This document shows positions 31,003 through 39,217 of a stretch of DNA of 45,702 bases, piece by piece. Within the stretch, counting starts at the first letter, position 1. Every line of letters starts with the position of its first letter. Origin of the DNA: Sphingobium ummariense RL-3 (GTDB lineage: Bacteria > Pseudomonadota > Alphaproteobacteria > Sphingomonadales > Sphingomonadaceae). The notes under the pieces are model-generated. The model was not told the origin of the DNA, searched no databases, and saw nothing but the letters and a program-made list of their open reading frames with translations. The DNA is taken from contig NZ_AUWY01000080.1 in the NCBI RefSeq assembly GCF_000447205.1, positions 1 to 45,702 on the forward strand, in the 5' to 3' direction. A program made the position numbers and the translations under genes.

Positions 31003-31650
31003 ATGAGCGGGGAAAATCAGGACATCATCGCCGAGGGCTGGAGCCCTCGCTATGCGGCGGCGGCAAAGGCGGTGCTCGGCATCGAGGGCGGCCTGGTCGA
31101 CGATCCGGTCGATCGCGGCGGCACCACGAAATTCGGCATCTCGCTCCGCTTCCTGGTCGCGGAAGGCAAGGTCGACCTGGACGGCGACGGCCGCGCCGAT
31201 TTCGACCTGGACATGGACGGCGACATCGACGGCGTGGACGTTCGCCTGCTGACCCCTGGCGACGCGAAATTCCTCTTCCATCGCTGCTTCTGGCTGCGGC
31301 TCGACGCCGACAGCTTCCCGCGCCCGGTCGGCGAAATGCTGTTCGACCAGGGCGTCAACGGCGGCCTGGTCTCGGCGAAGAAGCTGCTGCAGCAGGCGCT
31401 CAACGCGTGCCTCGGCAAGTACCGGATCGCCCTGCCGCCGCTGAAGGTCGACGGCGACCTGGGCGAGAAGACGCGGGCGGCGCTCGACACGGTGATCGCC
31501 CGTCCGGCCGCGCGCATGCCGGCCGTCATCATCGCCTATCGCGCGGCGGCCAAGGCGCGATATCGCGCGATCGTCGCCGCCGACCCGTCGCAAAGGCGCT
31601 TTCTCAACGGCTGGCTGAACCGCGCCGAGCAGCTGGGGCGCGACGCATGA
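31003..31650 (+). CDS. GH108-type endolysin with a calcium-loop insertion
   Basis: A 215-residue phage peptidoglycan hydrolase. The GH108 N-terminus has IEGGLVDDPVDRGGTTKFGIS with the catalytic-type Glu at 28 and a C-terminal PG-binding part (LPPLKVDGDLGEKTRAALD). Between them, at about 57-80, DLDGDGRADFDLDMDGDIDG is an Asp/Gly-rich loop pair resembling EF-hand or dockerin loops. No signal peptide or SAR helix, so release needs a holin. The ATG at 31003 lies at the predicted transcript start and has no Shine-Dalgarno sequence. Confidence 0.88.
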   Translation: MSGENQDIIAEGWSPRYAAAAKAVLGIEGGLVDDPVDRGGTTKFGISLRFLVAEGKVDLDGDGRADFDLDMDGDIDGVDVRLLTPGDAKFLFHRCFWLRLDADSFPRPVGEMLFDQGVNGGLVSAKKLLQQALNACLGKYRIALPPLKVDGDLGEKTRAALDTVIARPAARMPAVIIAYRAAAKARYRAIVAADPSQRRFLNGWLNRAEQLGRDA

Positions 31651-32036
31651 TCGGCGCGATCGCCGCCTGGTTCATGTCGGCCGGCCTGCCCCAGCGCCGC
31701 GCCCGTCAGCTCGCCGTCGGGCTGCTGATCATCGCGGCGATCCTGCTGCTGTGGCTGGGCAAGGCGCTCTACGACCGGGCCGTCATTCGCCGCCACGAAA
31801 CGGGCCAGGCCGCCGCCACCGCCCAGGCCGACCGCGCCGCCGATGCCAAGGCAGCCACCCAGCGCCGCGCCGACGACGCCCGGCTGGAGGCCGAGGCCGA
31901 TGCCCTCGAAAGGATCACCGACAATGAAGTGGACGCGACCGTGGACCCGCTGGCTGCTCGCCGCGCCTATTATTCTTGCGTCCGCCTGCAGCAGCAGGCC
32001 CGCGCCCGTGGTGACGTCACACCCGCCTGCCGATGA
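31647..32036 (+). CDS. i-spanin (Rz-like)
   Basis: A 129-residue protein with one N-terminal membrane segment (QLAVGLLIIAAILLLWLG, about 21-38) and a long charged helical periplasmic part (QAAATAQADRAADAKAATQRRADDARLEAEADALERITDNEVDA). This is the topology of i-spanins, which link inner and outer membranes in the final lysis step. The ATG overlaps the endolysin stop. The o-spanin gene begins inside it in another frame at 31924. The sequence does not match Rz of lambda; the call rests on topology and position. Confidence 0.78.
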   Translation: MIGAIAAWFMSAGLPQRRARQLAVGLLIIAAILLLWLGKALYDRAVIRRHETGQAAATAQADRAADAKAATQRRADDARLEAEADALERITDNEVDATVDPLAARRAYYSCVRLQQQARARGDVTPACR

Positions 32037-32232
32037 CCTGGCCTGCCTGCCCGAGCCCGCCGCGCCGGAGCTGCCCGCGGTTGGCGCCGATGATGCGGCC
32101 TGGGCGGCGTTCGACCGCGCCGGCCTCGCCTTCGATCGCGACGCGCTGCTCGCCGGGCGCAGCTGCCGCGACGCGCTCGCGCGCGCGTGCCGCTGGCATC
32201 GCGATCGTGGCATGGAGGTGAGCTGCCCGTGA
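31924..32232 (+). CDS. o-spanin (Rz1-like lipoprotein)
   Basis: A 102-residue lipoprotein: MKWTRPWTRWLLAAPIILASACSS with lipobox LASAC and the cysteine at residue 22. The mature part is rich in proline (PEPAAPELPAVGADD), as in Rz1-type proteins. It begins 113 bases inside the i-spanin gene in a different frame, the classic nested Rz/Rz1 arrangement. It would sit in the outer membrane and bind the i-spanin. The longer reading frame from 31843 has no signal and is not needed. Confidence 0.8.
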   Translation: MKWTRPWTRWLLAAPIILASACSSRPAPVVTSHPPADDLACLPEPAAPELPAVGADDAAWAAFDRAGLAFDRDALLAGRSCRDALARACRWHRDRGMEVSCP

Positions 32233-35200
32233 CGATGTTCGGAGGTCCTACTACCGACCCAGCGCTGGCCGAGCGCCTCGCCGCCCTGGAGGCGCGGATC
32301 GACCAGCTCACTCAGGCGGTCGATAGCAACGCCCAACAGGCCGCGAACGCCGTCGACAACGTGGCCGGCGAGCGTGCGGCGGGCGACGAGGCGGCGCAGC
32401 AGGCGGTAAACCAGGCTGTCGAAGGCAGCGTGCGCCGTACCGACGCGGTCGCCAGCCAGCTCGGCGCCGAAATCGTAACGCGGGCCGTCCAGGTGCGGAA
32501 CCTCAACGAGCGTGTCGACGGGATGATCGGCGATGTCGATGCGATCGCCGACGATGCGCGCCTGGCCCGCGACGTCGCACTCGCGAACGATCCGATTTTC
32601 GAGACCGCCGAACTTGGCCGACTCGCCACGACCCCTGGAACGATCTTCAAGGCGCTGGGACCGGCCTCGCAGGAGGCGACCGCCTATCGCAACGATGGAA
32701 CGACCGCGACACCCGTCTTCAGCTTTCCCTCGACAAAGTCGGTGGACGACAAGACCACCAGCGTTTCCATCCTGTCCGACACATCACCCGTGGTCGGCCA
32801 AGCCAATGGCGGCGCAACGGCGATCACCGACCCCATGGGGCGGATCATGGGCTGGTCGATCCCGGCGGGTTACAACGGCCTGCAGTCTCAGACCGAGCCG
32901 CGATGGGAAGTGCCGCCTTGGGCGCGCGGGCGCGAGGTGATCGTGCGCCTGCTCGCTGTCACCACCGCAGGCTATGGGCGCGAGATCACGCCCAACCTGC
33001 GCGCCGTGACGGAAACGGATGCTACGCCTGACGTCGAGACGACCGTCCTGTCCGACGTGCAGTCCGGCACAAGCCGGACGATCGAGATGAGCGGCACCGT
33101 GCCGTCCGATGCCTTGCTTTTTGGGGCGCGGGCCAGCTCGTCGGGCGGCGGATCGGCGCAAGCAACGGAGACATTCCGGATCATTGCCGCCGACGTGCGC
33201 CTGGCCGCATCGGGCGCGCGGCGTGCCGGCGAGCGGACGTCGGAACTGGCGATCTTCGCAGGCCTGACGATGGCCCAGACCGATCGACTGATCGGGCCGA
33301 AATGGGATGACCTCGTCGGCACCGGCATAGCCGACAATGGCGCGTCCTATATCTTCGATGCCGGCGGGCGGCGCATGGGCGTGAGCATCCCGGCCAATGA
33401 GAGTGGCGCCAACAGCTACGGCCGTTGGGAATGGGCCGTGCCCAAGGCGATTCGCGGCGACCTGCGAGAACAGTCGCTTGGCATCCGGTTCGAGGTCGCC
33501 GCCAGCAGCAACTATGGCGTGGGCCAGCGGCGATTGCTGCCGCTGGTCCAGGCGGTCAATGAAAGCGGCGTCTCTGCGAACCTGACGACGGTCCTCATAA
33601 ACGCCTATACCGATGCCAACGGCCGCCGCCAGATCGAGGCGCGGGTCAAGTTGCCGGCCTATGACGTGCGCCGGCTGGATGTGCTCCTGTCCCACAACGA
33701 CAGCGAGAGCGACACGCTCAACCGGTCCTTCGAACTGAAGCGCCTGGAATTTCGCATCGTCGCGACCGCGGCGATGTCGCCGGCCCGATACAATGACCTG
33801 ATCCAAGCCGAGTATGTGCGGCAGGCGGCGGTTCGCGACGTCGCCACCGGCCAGGATCTGGACTATGTCTATGCCTCGTCGCAAGGCGGCGATGCGATCC
33901 GCCGGCTTGACGCCCGCGGCCGCCAGATCGGCGTCACCGTGCCGCCCGGCAAATCCGGAGCGACAGCCTTCACCCAGGTCCAGCGGTCACTCGACCTTGA
34001 CAGTCAGGTCAACCTGGTCGGCAAGAAGATCAAGGCCGCCGGCCTGATCAGGACGTCGCCCAATTTCGCGCGCACCCTGACACAGGTCACGCAAGTCCTG
34101 ACCACGGGGGGACCGCGTCGACCGACAGACGAGCGGGTCAGGACCGTACGGCTGGGGACCGATTACCGCCTCTGCATTTTCGAATGGACGCATCAGGCCG
34201 GCGACGTCCGGATGCAGCCCTATGTGCAGCTGTCGAGCAGCAGCAACGTGTCCGAAGAAATGTGGTACGAGTGGATCGATACCCAGTTCTTCATCGACGA
34301 CGATGACGTCACCCATGCCGAAAACCTTTGCTGGGGTTTCAATCACACGCGGCTGAAAGCGGCGGAAAAGGCGCTGCAGCTATTCGACCCGCACTACGAC
34401 TATCCCTTCGTCGTGACGGTTGAAAAGGACGGTAGCGGCGATTTCACAACCATCGAAGCGGCGGTCGAGTCCGTAAAGACCCTGTCGCCGACGGACTGGC
34501 TGCTGGTGCGGATCGGGGCGGGGGTGTGGGACATCACGCCAAATTATGAATTACCGCCCTACGTGGTGCTTTACGGCAAGGGTCGGGAGCGCACGACGCT
34601 TCAACTGCTTCAGCCGGATGACGCGGACCCGAGCGACATCGAGGCCAACTCGGTGTTTCAGGCGGATCGCCCGGTCATCTTCCGGTCCATCAAGATGCAG
34701 TGCCGCAACGCGCGCTACGTCGTGCATAGCGACAGTGGGACCGCTATCCGGGACAGCCAGCAGATCTTCGACGATTGCCTTCTGGAGCATCTTGGCAACG
34801 AAGGCGCGCGCGCCTGGCAGGCCGCCCATGGCGGCGACCCTGGCGCTATCTGGAAATCGACCTGCGCGATCGGCTTCGGATCATCGTCGGGATCGCGCAT
34901 GGACGTGACCAACAGCGAGCTGATCGGCTTCTACGCTGGCTTTCTCTACCACACCAATGGCGGCCACACGAAGCCGGTGGTCGTGCGCCTGCTCAACAGC
35001 ACGATTACGGCCCGCAACGATACGGCAGACCAGGGCTACGCGGTCATCGTCGAACCTTATGGCGCCATGCTCTCCTGTCCGCTGCTGATCCAGGGCTGCA
35101 CACTCAACGGCGACATTCGTTACCTCGCGAACAAGTGGTTTCAGAACGCGCCGGATCAGCAGCTGTCGGGCGATGCCGAGATCGGCATCCACGGCAATTC

Positions 35201-36002
35201 CAACACGCCCGCCATCTTCACCGTATCGGACTTCGGTCGCGCCCTGCGTTTTGACAGCCTGTCGACGGCAGCGGGCGAAGGCTTCACCTTTTCGGGGGCC
35301 GCCGCCGACCTGCTGCTGGGGGCGGTCGTTCACGGGCGCGCCGCGGCCGGCGGGGCCGCCGCCTTCGCTTATGGCGACCAGGAGGTGAGCGGCAACGCGA
35401 CCGCGGGCACCGGCCCGGCCAACAGCTCCATGGGGGAATTGCTGGGAGACTGTTCGACCGATGCCAAGTCCCTGACCGTGGCGGTGGGCGCCGCGTCGGC
35501 GACGGCGGTCTTTTCCACCGACATGACCAACGTCAGCAACAGCACCATCCTCGCCACGATCAACGCAGCGATCGGCAGCTTCGCGACCGCGACGCTGTTC
35601 GCGCCCGGCGAATTGTACCGCCCCCGGATGATCGACGAGGAGGCGGACCTGAAGAACATCTCGGCGGTCGTCATCCGGCGCGGGATGGTACTCGCGCACG
35701 ACCCTGACGACCGGCGCGTGCGCGCGATGACCGCGACCGATCCGGCGACGCGCTATGCCGGCGTCGCATGGGAGGACATCTATCCGGGCGAATATGGCCG
35801 CGTGAAAACGCGCGGCCACCTGCCTGTCACCGACTTGCTACGCAGCGACAGTGCGCCGCTGGCCTTCGCCGATACATTCTCGATCGATCCCGCCAAGCCA
35901 GGCTGGATCATCAAGGGCGGAAGCCAGGGATTGCTGAAGGTCATCCGCGGCACGCTCGTGACGCCCGACGCCGATTACATCGAAGCTGTGAGGGTGAGCT
36001 GA
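32229..36002 (+). CDS. Very large spike/fibre-like protein with a beta-helix region
   Basis: A 1257-residue protein, the largest gene in the window. Order: N-terminal coiled coil (about 12-130, LAERLAALEARIDQLTQAVDSN); three related modules of about 180 residues starting near 199, 377 and 559, each beginning with a D-x-x-GR-x-x-G-x-(S/T)-(I/V)-P motif; then from about 730 a pectate-lyase/pectinesterase-like start (VTVEKDGSGDFTTIEAAVESV) and a right-handed beta-helix with several N/T-rich turns; and a compact C-terminal domain from about 1130. This layout fits a receptor-binding or depolymerising spike. The GTG overlaps the o-spanin stop with GGAGGT upstream. It stands between lysis and packaging genes, an unusual position. 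Confidence 0.75.
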   Translation: MTMFGGPTTDPALAERLAALEARIDQLTQAVDSNAQQAANAVDNVAGERAAGDEAAQQAVNQAVEGSVRRTDAVASQLGAEIVTRAVQVRNLNERVDGMIGDVDAIADDARLARDVALANDPIFETAELGRLATTPGTIFKALGPASQEATAYRNDGTTATPVFSFPSTKSVDDKTTSVSILSDTSPVVGQANGGATAITDPMGRIMGWSIPAGYNGLQSQTEPRWEVPPWARGREVIVRLLAVTTAGYGREITPNLRAVTETDATPDVETTVLSDVQSGTSRTIEMSGTVPSDALLFGARASSSGGGSAQATETFRIIAADVRLAASGARRAGERTSELAIFAGLTMAQTDRLIGPKWDDLVGTGIADNGASYIFDAGGRRMGVSIPANESGANSYGRWEWAVPKAIRGDLREQSLGIRFEVAASSNYGVGQRRLLPLVQAVNESGVSANLTTVLINAYTDANGRRQIEARVKLPAYDVRRLDVLLSHNDSESDTLNRSFELKRLEFRIVATAAMSPARYNDLIQAEYVRQAAVRDVATGQDLDYVYASSQGGDAIRRLDARGRQIGVTVPPGKSGATAFTQVQRSLDLDSQVNLVGKKIKAAGLIRTSPNFARTLTQVTQVLTTGGPRRPTDERVRTVRLGTDYRLCIFEWTHQAGDVRMQPYVQLSSSSNVSEEMWYEWIDTQFFIDDDDVTHAENLCWGFNHTRLKAAEKALQLFDPHYDYPFVVTVEKDGSGDFTTIEAAVESVKTLSPTDWLLVRIGAGVWDITPNYELPPYVVLYGKGRERTTLQLLQPDDADPSDIEANSVFQADRPVIFRSIKMQCRNARYVVHSDSGTAIRDSQQIFDDCLLEHLGNEGARAWQAAHGGDPGAIWKSTCAIGFGSSSGSRMDVTNSELIGFYAGFLYHTNGGHTKPVVVRLLNSTITARNDTADQGYAVIVEPYGAMLSCPLLIQGCTLNGDIRYLANKWFQNAPDQQLSGDAEIGIHGNSNTPAIFTVSDFGRALRFDSLSTAAGEGFTFSGAAADLLLGAVVHGRAAAGGAAAFAYGDQEVSGNATAGTGPANSSMGELLGDCSTDAKSLTVAVGAASATAVFSTDMTNVSNSTILATINAAIGSFATATLFAPGELYRPRMIDEEADLKNISAVVIRRGMVLAHDPDDRRVRAMTATDPATRYAGVAWEDIYPGEYGRVKTRGHLPVTDLLRSDSAPLAFADTFSIDPAKPGWIIKGGSQGLLKVIRGTLVTPDADYIEAVRVS

Positions 36003-36427
36003 TGCGCCTCGCGATTCCGCCCGCCCTTTTCATGCCGGTCTGGTCGTCGGCTGCGGTCGCGGCCGGGGTGCACGACGCGCAGGCGCCGACCGGCCAGGCC
36101 ATCGTGCATGTCGCAATGCTGGGCATCGACGTGCCGGTCGTGTCGGCGATCCTGGCGGTGCTGGGCGTCGTCCTGGCGCGCCCGATCGCGCCCAAGGGGC
36201 CGGTGCCGCTCAACGTCTGGCAGACGGCGTGCGTCACCGCGCTGACCGCTCTGCTGCTGCTCGCCTGGGTGGTCGAGCGGCGGCCGGGAATCCTCTTCAC
36301 CTTCGTGATGGCGATCGGGCTCAGCTTCTCGATCCTGTCGGTGCTCGAAGTCATCGGCGAGCAGGCACGCGCTTTCTTCGGACGGGTCGCCGCCGTCTTC
36401 ACCATCAAGGGGGGCAGCGATGTCTAG
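36002..36427 (+). CDS. Holin-like membrane protein
   Basis: A 141-residue protein with about four membrane segments (LAIPPALFMPVWSSAAVAAGV, VVSAILAVLGVVLA, WQTACVTALTALLLLAW, ILFTFVMAIGLSFSILSVLEVIG) and a basic C-terminus. Its place beside the lysis genes and its size suggest a holin, which the signal-less endolysin needs. Other small membrane proteins cannot be excluded. ATG overlaps the spike stop. It overlaps the next gene by 8 bases. Confidence 0.6.
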   Translation: MRLAIPPALFMPVWSSAAVAAGVHDAQAPTGQAIVHVAMLGIDVPVVSAILAVLGVVLARPIAPKGPVPLNVWQTACVTALTALLLLAWVVERRPGILFTFVMAIGLSFSILSVLEVIGEQARAFFGRVAAVFTIKGGSDV

Positions 36428-36794
36428 CATTTTCGAGTGGGTCATCATTGCCACGATCATCGGCGGCATCGTCTTCGTCGGCTTCGTGCAGGCGCGCAAG
36501 GGCGGACAGGCCAATCCGGTCTCCACCCGCAAGCTGGAGACCGAGTTGCGCGCGGTGGCGAGCAAGGTCGCTAGCCTTGGCAGCACCGTCGCCGATCTCA
36601 AGAGCGAGGTGAAGGAGGTGGGCAACAAGGTCGACCAGGTCGAGCGCGAGAGCGTCACCCGCGAGGACATCAACGCCCTCAAGGAGCTGATCGAGGTGAA
36701 GCACCAGGCTCGGGGTGAAGCGATGACCCGCGTCGAAGGCAATCTGTCGATCATCATGAACTACCTGATTGAGAAGGGGCTGGGAGGCCGCTGA
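36420..36794 (+). CDS. DUF2730-like protein (Mu gp25-type)
   Basis: A 124-residue protein with an N-terminal membrane segment (FEWVIIATIIGGIVFVGFVQ) and a long heptad helix (LETELRAVASKVASLGSTVADLKSEVKEVGNKVDQVERESVTREDINALKELIEVKHQARGEA). It matches the DUF2730 proteins in the same place in Mu-like phages. Function unknown; an i-spanin-like or holin-partner role is possible. Confidence 0.75.
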   Translation: MSSIFEWVIIATIIGGIVFVGFVQARKGGQANPVSTRKLETELRAVASKVASLGSTVADLKSEVKEVGNKVDQVERESVTREDINALKELIEVKHQARGEAMTRVEGNLSIIMNYLIEKGLGGR

Positions 36795-37096
36795 TGAGCG
36801 AGTTTTCAAACGTCTATGACGGCCATGTAAGGCTGTCGGTGCTGCGCCTGCTATCCAGTCAGCCGACCTATTCGGCCAATGACAGCGTGCTGACCACGGC
36901 AGTCGAGTCGCTCGGGCTGAGCTGCACCAGGTCGCAGATGCGCGCGCACCTGTCCTGGCTGCAGGAGGTCGGCGCGGTGACGCTGATCACGCCCATGGAT
37001 GGCGTGATCGTCGCGACCCTGACCGAGCGAGGCGGCGACCTGGCGGCCGGTCGGTCGACCATCCCCGGCATCCAGCGCCCCAGCCCGAAGGGGTAA
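36794..37096 (+). CDS. VpaChn25_0724-like protein (Mu gp26-type)
   Basis: A 100-residue winged-helix-like protein. The pattern VRLSVLRLLSSQPTYSANDSVLTTAVESLGLSCTRSQMRAHLSWLQEVGAVTLI, followed by a beta wing TERGGDLAAGR, matches the small ArsR-like phage proteins at this position in Mu-like phages. A role in DNA packaging or morphogenesis is inferred only from position. Confidence 0.8.
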   Translation: MSEFSNVYDGHVRLSVLRLLSSQPTYSANDSVLTTAVESLGLSCTRSQMRAHLSWLQEVGAVTLITPMDGVIVATLTERGGDLAAGRSTIPGIQRPSPKG

Positions 37097-37100
37097 GGCG

Positions 37101-37682
37101 ATGCCGCCGCCCCGTCGCCGTCGGCCGTCGTCGATCGACAGGCTCGACCCAGAGATCAAGGACCTTATCGGCAAGCTGCGGATCGACCACGGCTGGACGA
37201 TCGACGAGATCCGCAAGAAGCTGCTGCAGCTGGGCCAGGGCGACGTGTCCCGGTCGGCGCTGGGCCGGCACGTCAAGAGCCTGGAGGAGATCGGCGCGCA
37301 GCTGCGCCACAGCCGCGAGGTCGCCCAGGCCCTCGTCGCCCAGGTCGGCGATGCGCCGGAGGATCGCGTCGCCGACCTCAACATCGAGCTGATGCACTCC
37401 ATGATCCTGCGCCTGACGACCGCAACCAATGACGATGGCGACGGGCAGCCGGTGATGTTCGGCCCCGAGGATGTGCGATTCCTGTCCCAGTCGCTGCAGT
37501 CTCTGGCCAGCGCCAAGAAGACCAACACCGACAACGTCTTCCGCATCCGCAAGGAAGCCGCCGCGAAGGCTACGGCAGAAGCGGCCGAGCGGGCGGTCAC
37601 CGCCGCGCGGGCGCAGGGGCTTTCGAAGGACGGCGTCGCCGCGATCCGCGAAGCGATCACGACGGCGGTGCTGGGCGCATGA
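37101..37682 (+). CDS. Small terminase subunit (Mu gp27-like, DUF3486)
   Basis: A 193-residue protein with a DNA-binding N-terminus (PEIKDLIGKLRIDHGWTIDEIRKKLLQLGQGDVSRSALGRHVKSLEEIG) and a C-terminal helical oligomerisation part. It recognises the phage packaging site near the left end and brings the large subunit. It overlaps the large terminase by four bases (ATGA). Confidence 0.85.
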   Translation: MPPPRRRRPSSIDRLDPEIKDLIGKLRIDHGWTIDEIRKKLLQLGQGDVSRSALGRHVKSLEEIGAQLRHSREVAQALVAQVGDAPEDRVADLNIELMHSMILRLTTATNDDGDGQPVMFGPEDVRFLSQSLQSLASAKKTNTDNVFRIRKEAAAKATAEAAERAVTAARAQGLSKDGVAAIREAITTAVLGA

Positions 37683-39199
37683 AGCTGCCACCGGAGGAAA
37701 TCGCCAGGCGCGAGCGGGCCGCCGATCGCGCGGCGGCGGAGTCCGTGATCGTGCGGCTGCCCAAGGGCGGCGTCCTGCTGGGCTACCAGGCGCGCACCGA
37801 CGCACTGCTGATGACCGGCGTCTCGCTCCTGGTCATCGAGAAGAGCCGGCGTATCGGCCTGACCTGGGGACTCGCGTCCCATGCCGTGCTGCGCGCGGCG
37901 GCGTCGATGGCGGCCGGCGGCCAGAACGTCTGGTACATGGGTTATGACAAGGACATGACCCTGGAGTTTATCGAGGTGTGCGCCATGTGGGCGCGTGCCT
38001 TCAACTGCGCGGTCGTGGACCAGGGCGAGATCGTCCTGGACGATGGCCCCAACGAGGGCATCAAGGCTTTCTCGATCCGCTTCGCCAGCGGGTTCCGCAT
38101 CACGGCGCTGCCCAGCGTCCCGCGCGCACTGCGCGGCAAGCAGGGCATCGTCATCATCGACGAAGCGGCGTTCCACAAGAATGTGGACGAGGTGCTGAAG
38201 TCGGCCATGGCGCTGCTGATCTGGGGCGGCCAGGTCATCGTCGTGTCCACCCATGACGGGATCGGCAACCCCTTCAACAAGCTGATCGGCGAAGTTCAGT
38301 CCGGAACCCGGCGCGGAAAGGTGATGACGATCACCTTCGCCCAGGCGATGGCGGACGGGCTCTATGAGCGCGTCGCCCTGGTCGCCAAGGCCAAGGGCGT
38401 CCCGATCGAGCCGAAGGAGGAATGGGAAGCCAATATCCGCGCCTCCTATGGCGACGATGCGGCCGAGGAGCTGGACTGCATTCCCAAGGTCGGATCAGGC
38501 TCGCTGATCTCGATCGAGGACATCATCCGCGCCGAGCATGCCGAGGCCGGCGACGGCCAGTTCTACATGGGCGGTCTCTATGGCCTCGGCCGCGACGTGG
38601 CGCGGCGCCGGGACGGCCAGATACAATGGGGGGCCGAGCTGGTCGGCGATGTCGCCTGGGTTCGCGACGTCTATGACGAGGTGGGCCAGACCTTCGCGCA
38701 CCAGGATGCCTGGTTCAACGCGCGCTTTGCCGATCGCCGCGTCCTGCGCGCCTGCATCGACCAGACCGGCATGGGCGAGAAGGTGGTCGAGGACCTGCAG
38801 GCGCTGCACGGCACCTATCGGGTGGAAGGCGTGCTGCTGACCGGCCCCAACAGGCTGGACCTTGCGCTCGGCCTCGCCACCGCCTTCCAGGTCGGCCGCA
38901 TCCGTATCCCGGCCGGCGACCCGAAGCTTCGCGCCGACCTGATGGCGATCAAGCGTGTGGGCAGCGAGGAAAGCGGCTCCGTCCGGATCGTCAACGACGG
39001 CACCATTCACGCCGACCGCTTCTGGGCGGCGGCGCTGATGTGGCGCGCGCTCGGCGTGGAAGCGCAGATGATCCGCTACCAATCGGTGCCCAAGACGAGC
39101 TGGGATGCCGCGCATGGCGGCGGTGACGACACGCCGCGCGGCATGGCGGAGCGCGCGCGATCGCAGGCGCAGGGGCGCTTTCAGAAAGGCGCCTGGTGA
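37679..39199 (+). CDS. Large terminase subunit (Mu gp28-like)
   Basis: The 506-residue packaging motor and nuclease. N-terminal ATPase: a degenerate Walker A (EKSRRIGLTW, about 55-64) and Walker B (GIVIIDEAAF) with the following STHDG coupling motif. The C-terminal RNase H-like nuclease starts at about 355 with VLRACIDQTGMGEKVVEDL, a conserved Asp in CIDQ. Length and layout match Mu gp28. It packs head-full amounts from the host-joined phage DNA. Confidence 0.92.
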   Translation: MKLPPEEIARRERAADRAAAESVIVRLPKGGVLLGYQARTDALLMTGVSLLVIEKSRRIGLTWGLASHAVLRAAASMAAGGQNVWYMGYDKDMTLEFIEVCAMWARAFNCAVVDQGEIVLDDGPNEGIKAFSIRFASGFRITALPSVPRALRGKQGIVIIDEAAFHKNVDEVLKSAMALLIWGGQVIVVSTHDGIGNPFNKLIGEVQSGTRRGKVMTITFAQAMADGLYERVALVAKAKGVPIEPKEEWEANIRASYGDDAAEELDCIPKVGSGSLISIEDIIRAEHAEAGDGQFYMGGLYGLGRDVARRRDGQIQWGAELVGDVAWVRDVYDEVGQTFAHQDAWFNARFADRRVLRACIDQTGMGEKVVEDLQALHGTYRVEGVLLTGPNRLDLALGLATAFQVGRIRIPAGDPKLRADLMAIKRVGSEESGSVRIVNDGTIHADRFWAAALMWRALGVEAQMIRYQSVPKTSWDAAHGGGDDTPRGMAERARSQAQGRFQKGAW

Positions 39200-39217
39200 T
39201 GTTTCGGAGATCCACGC

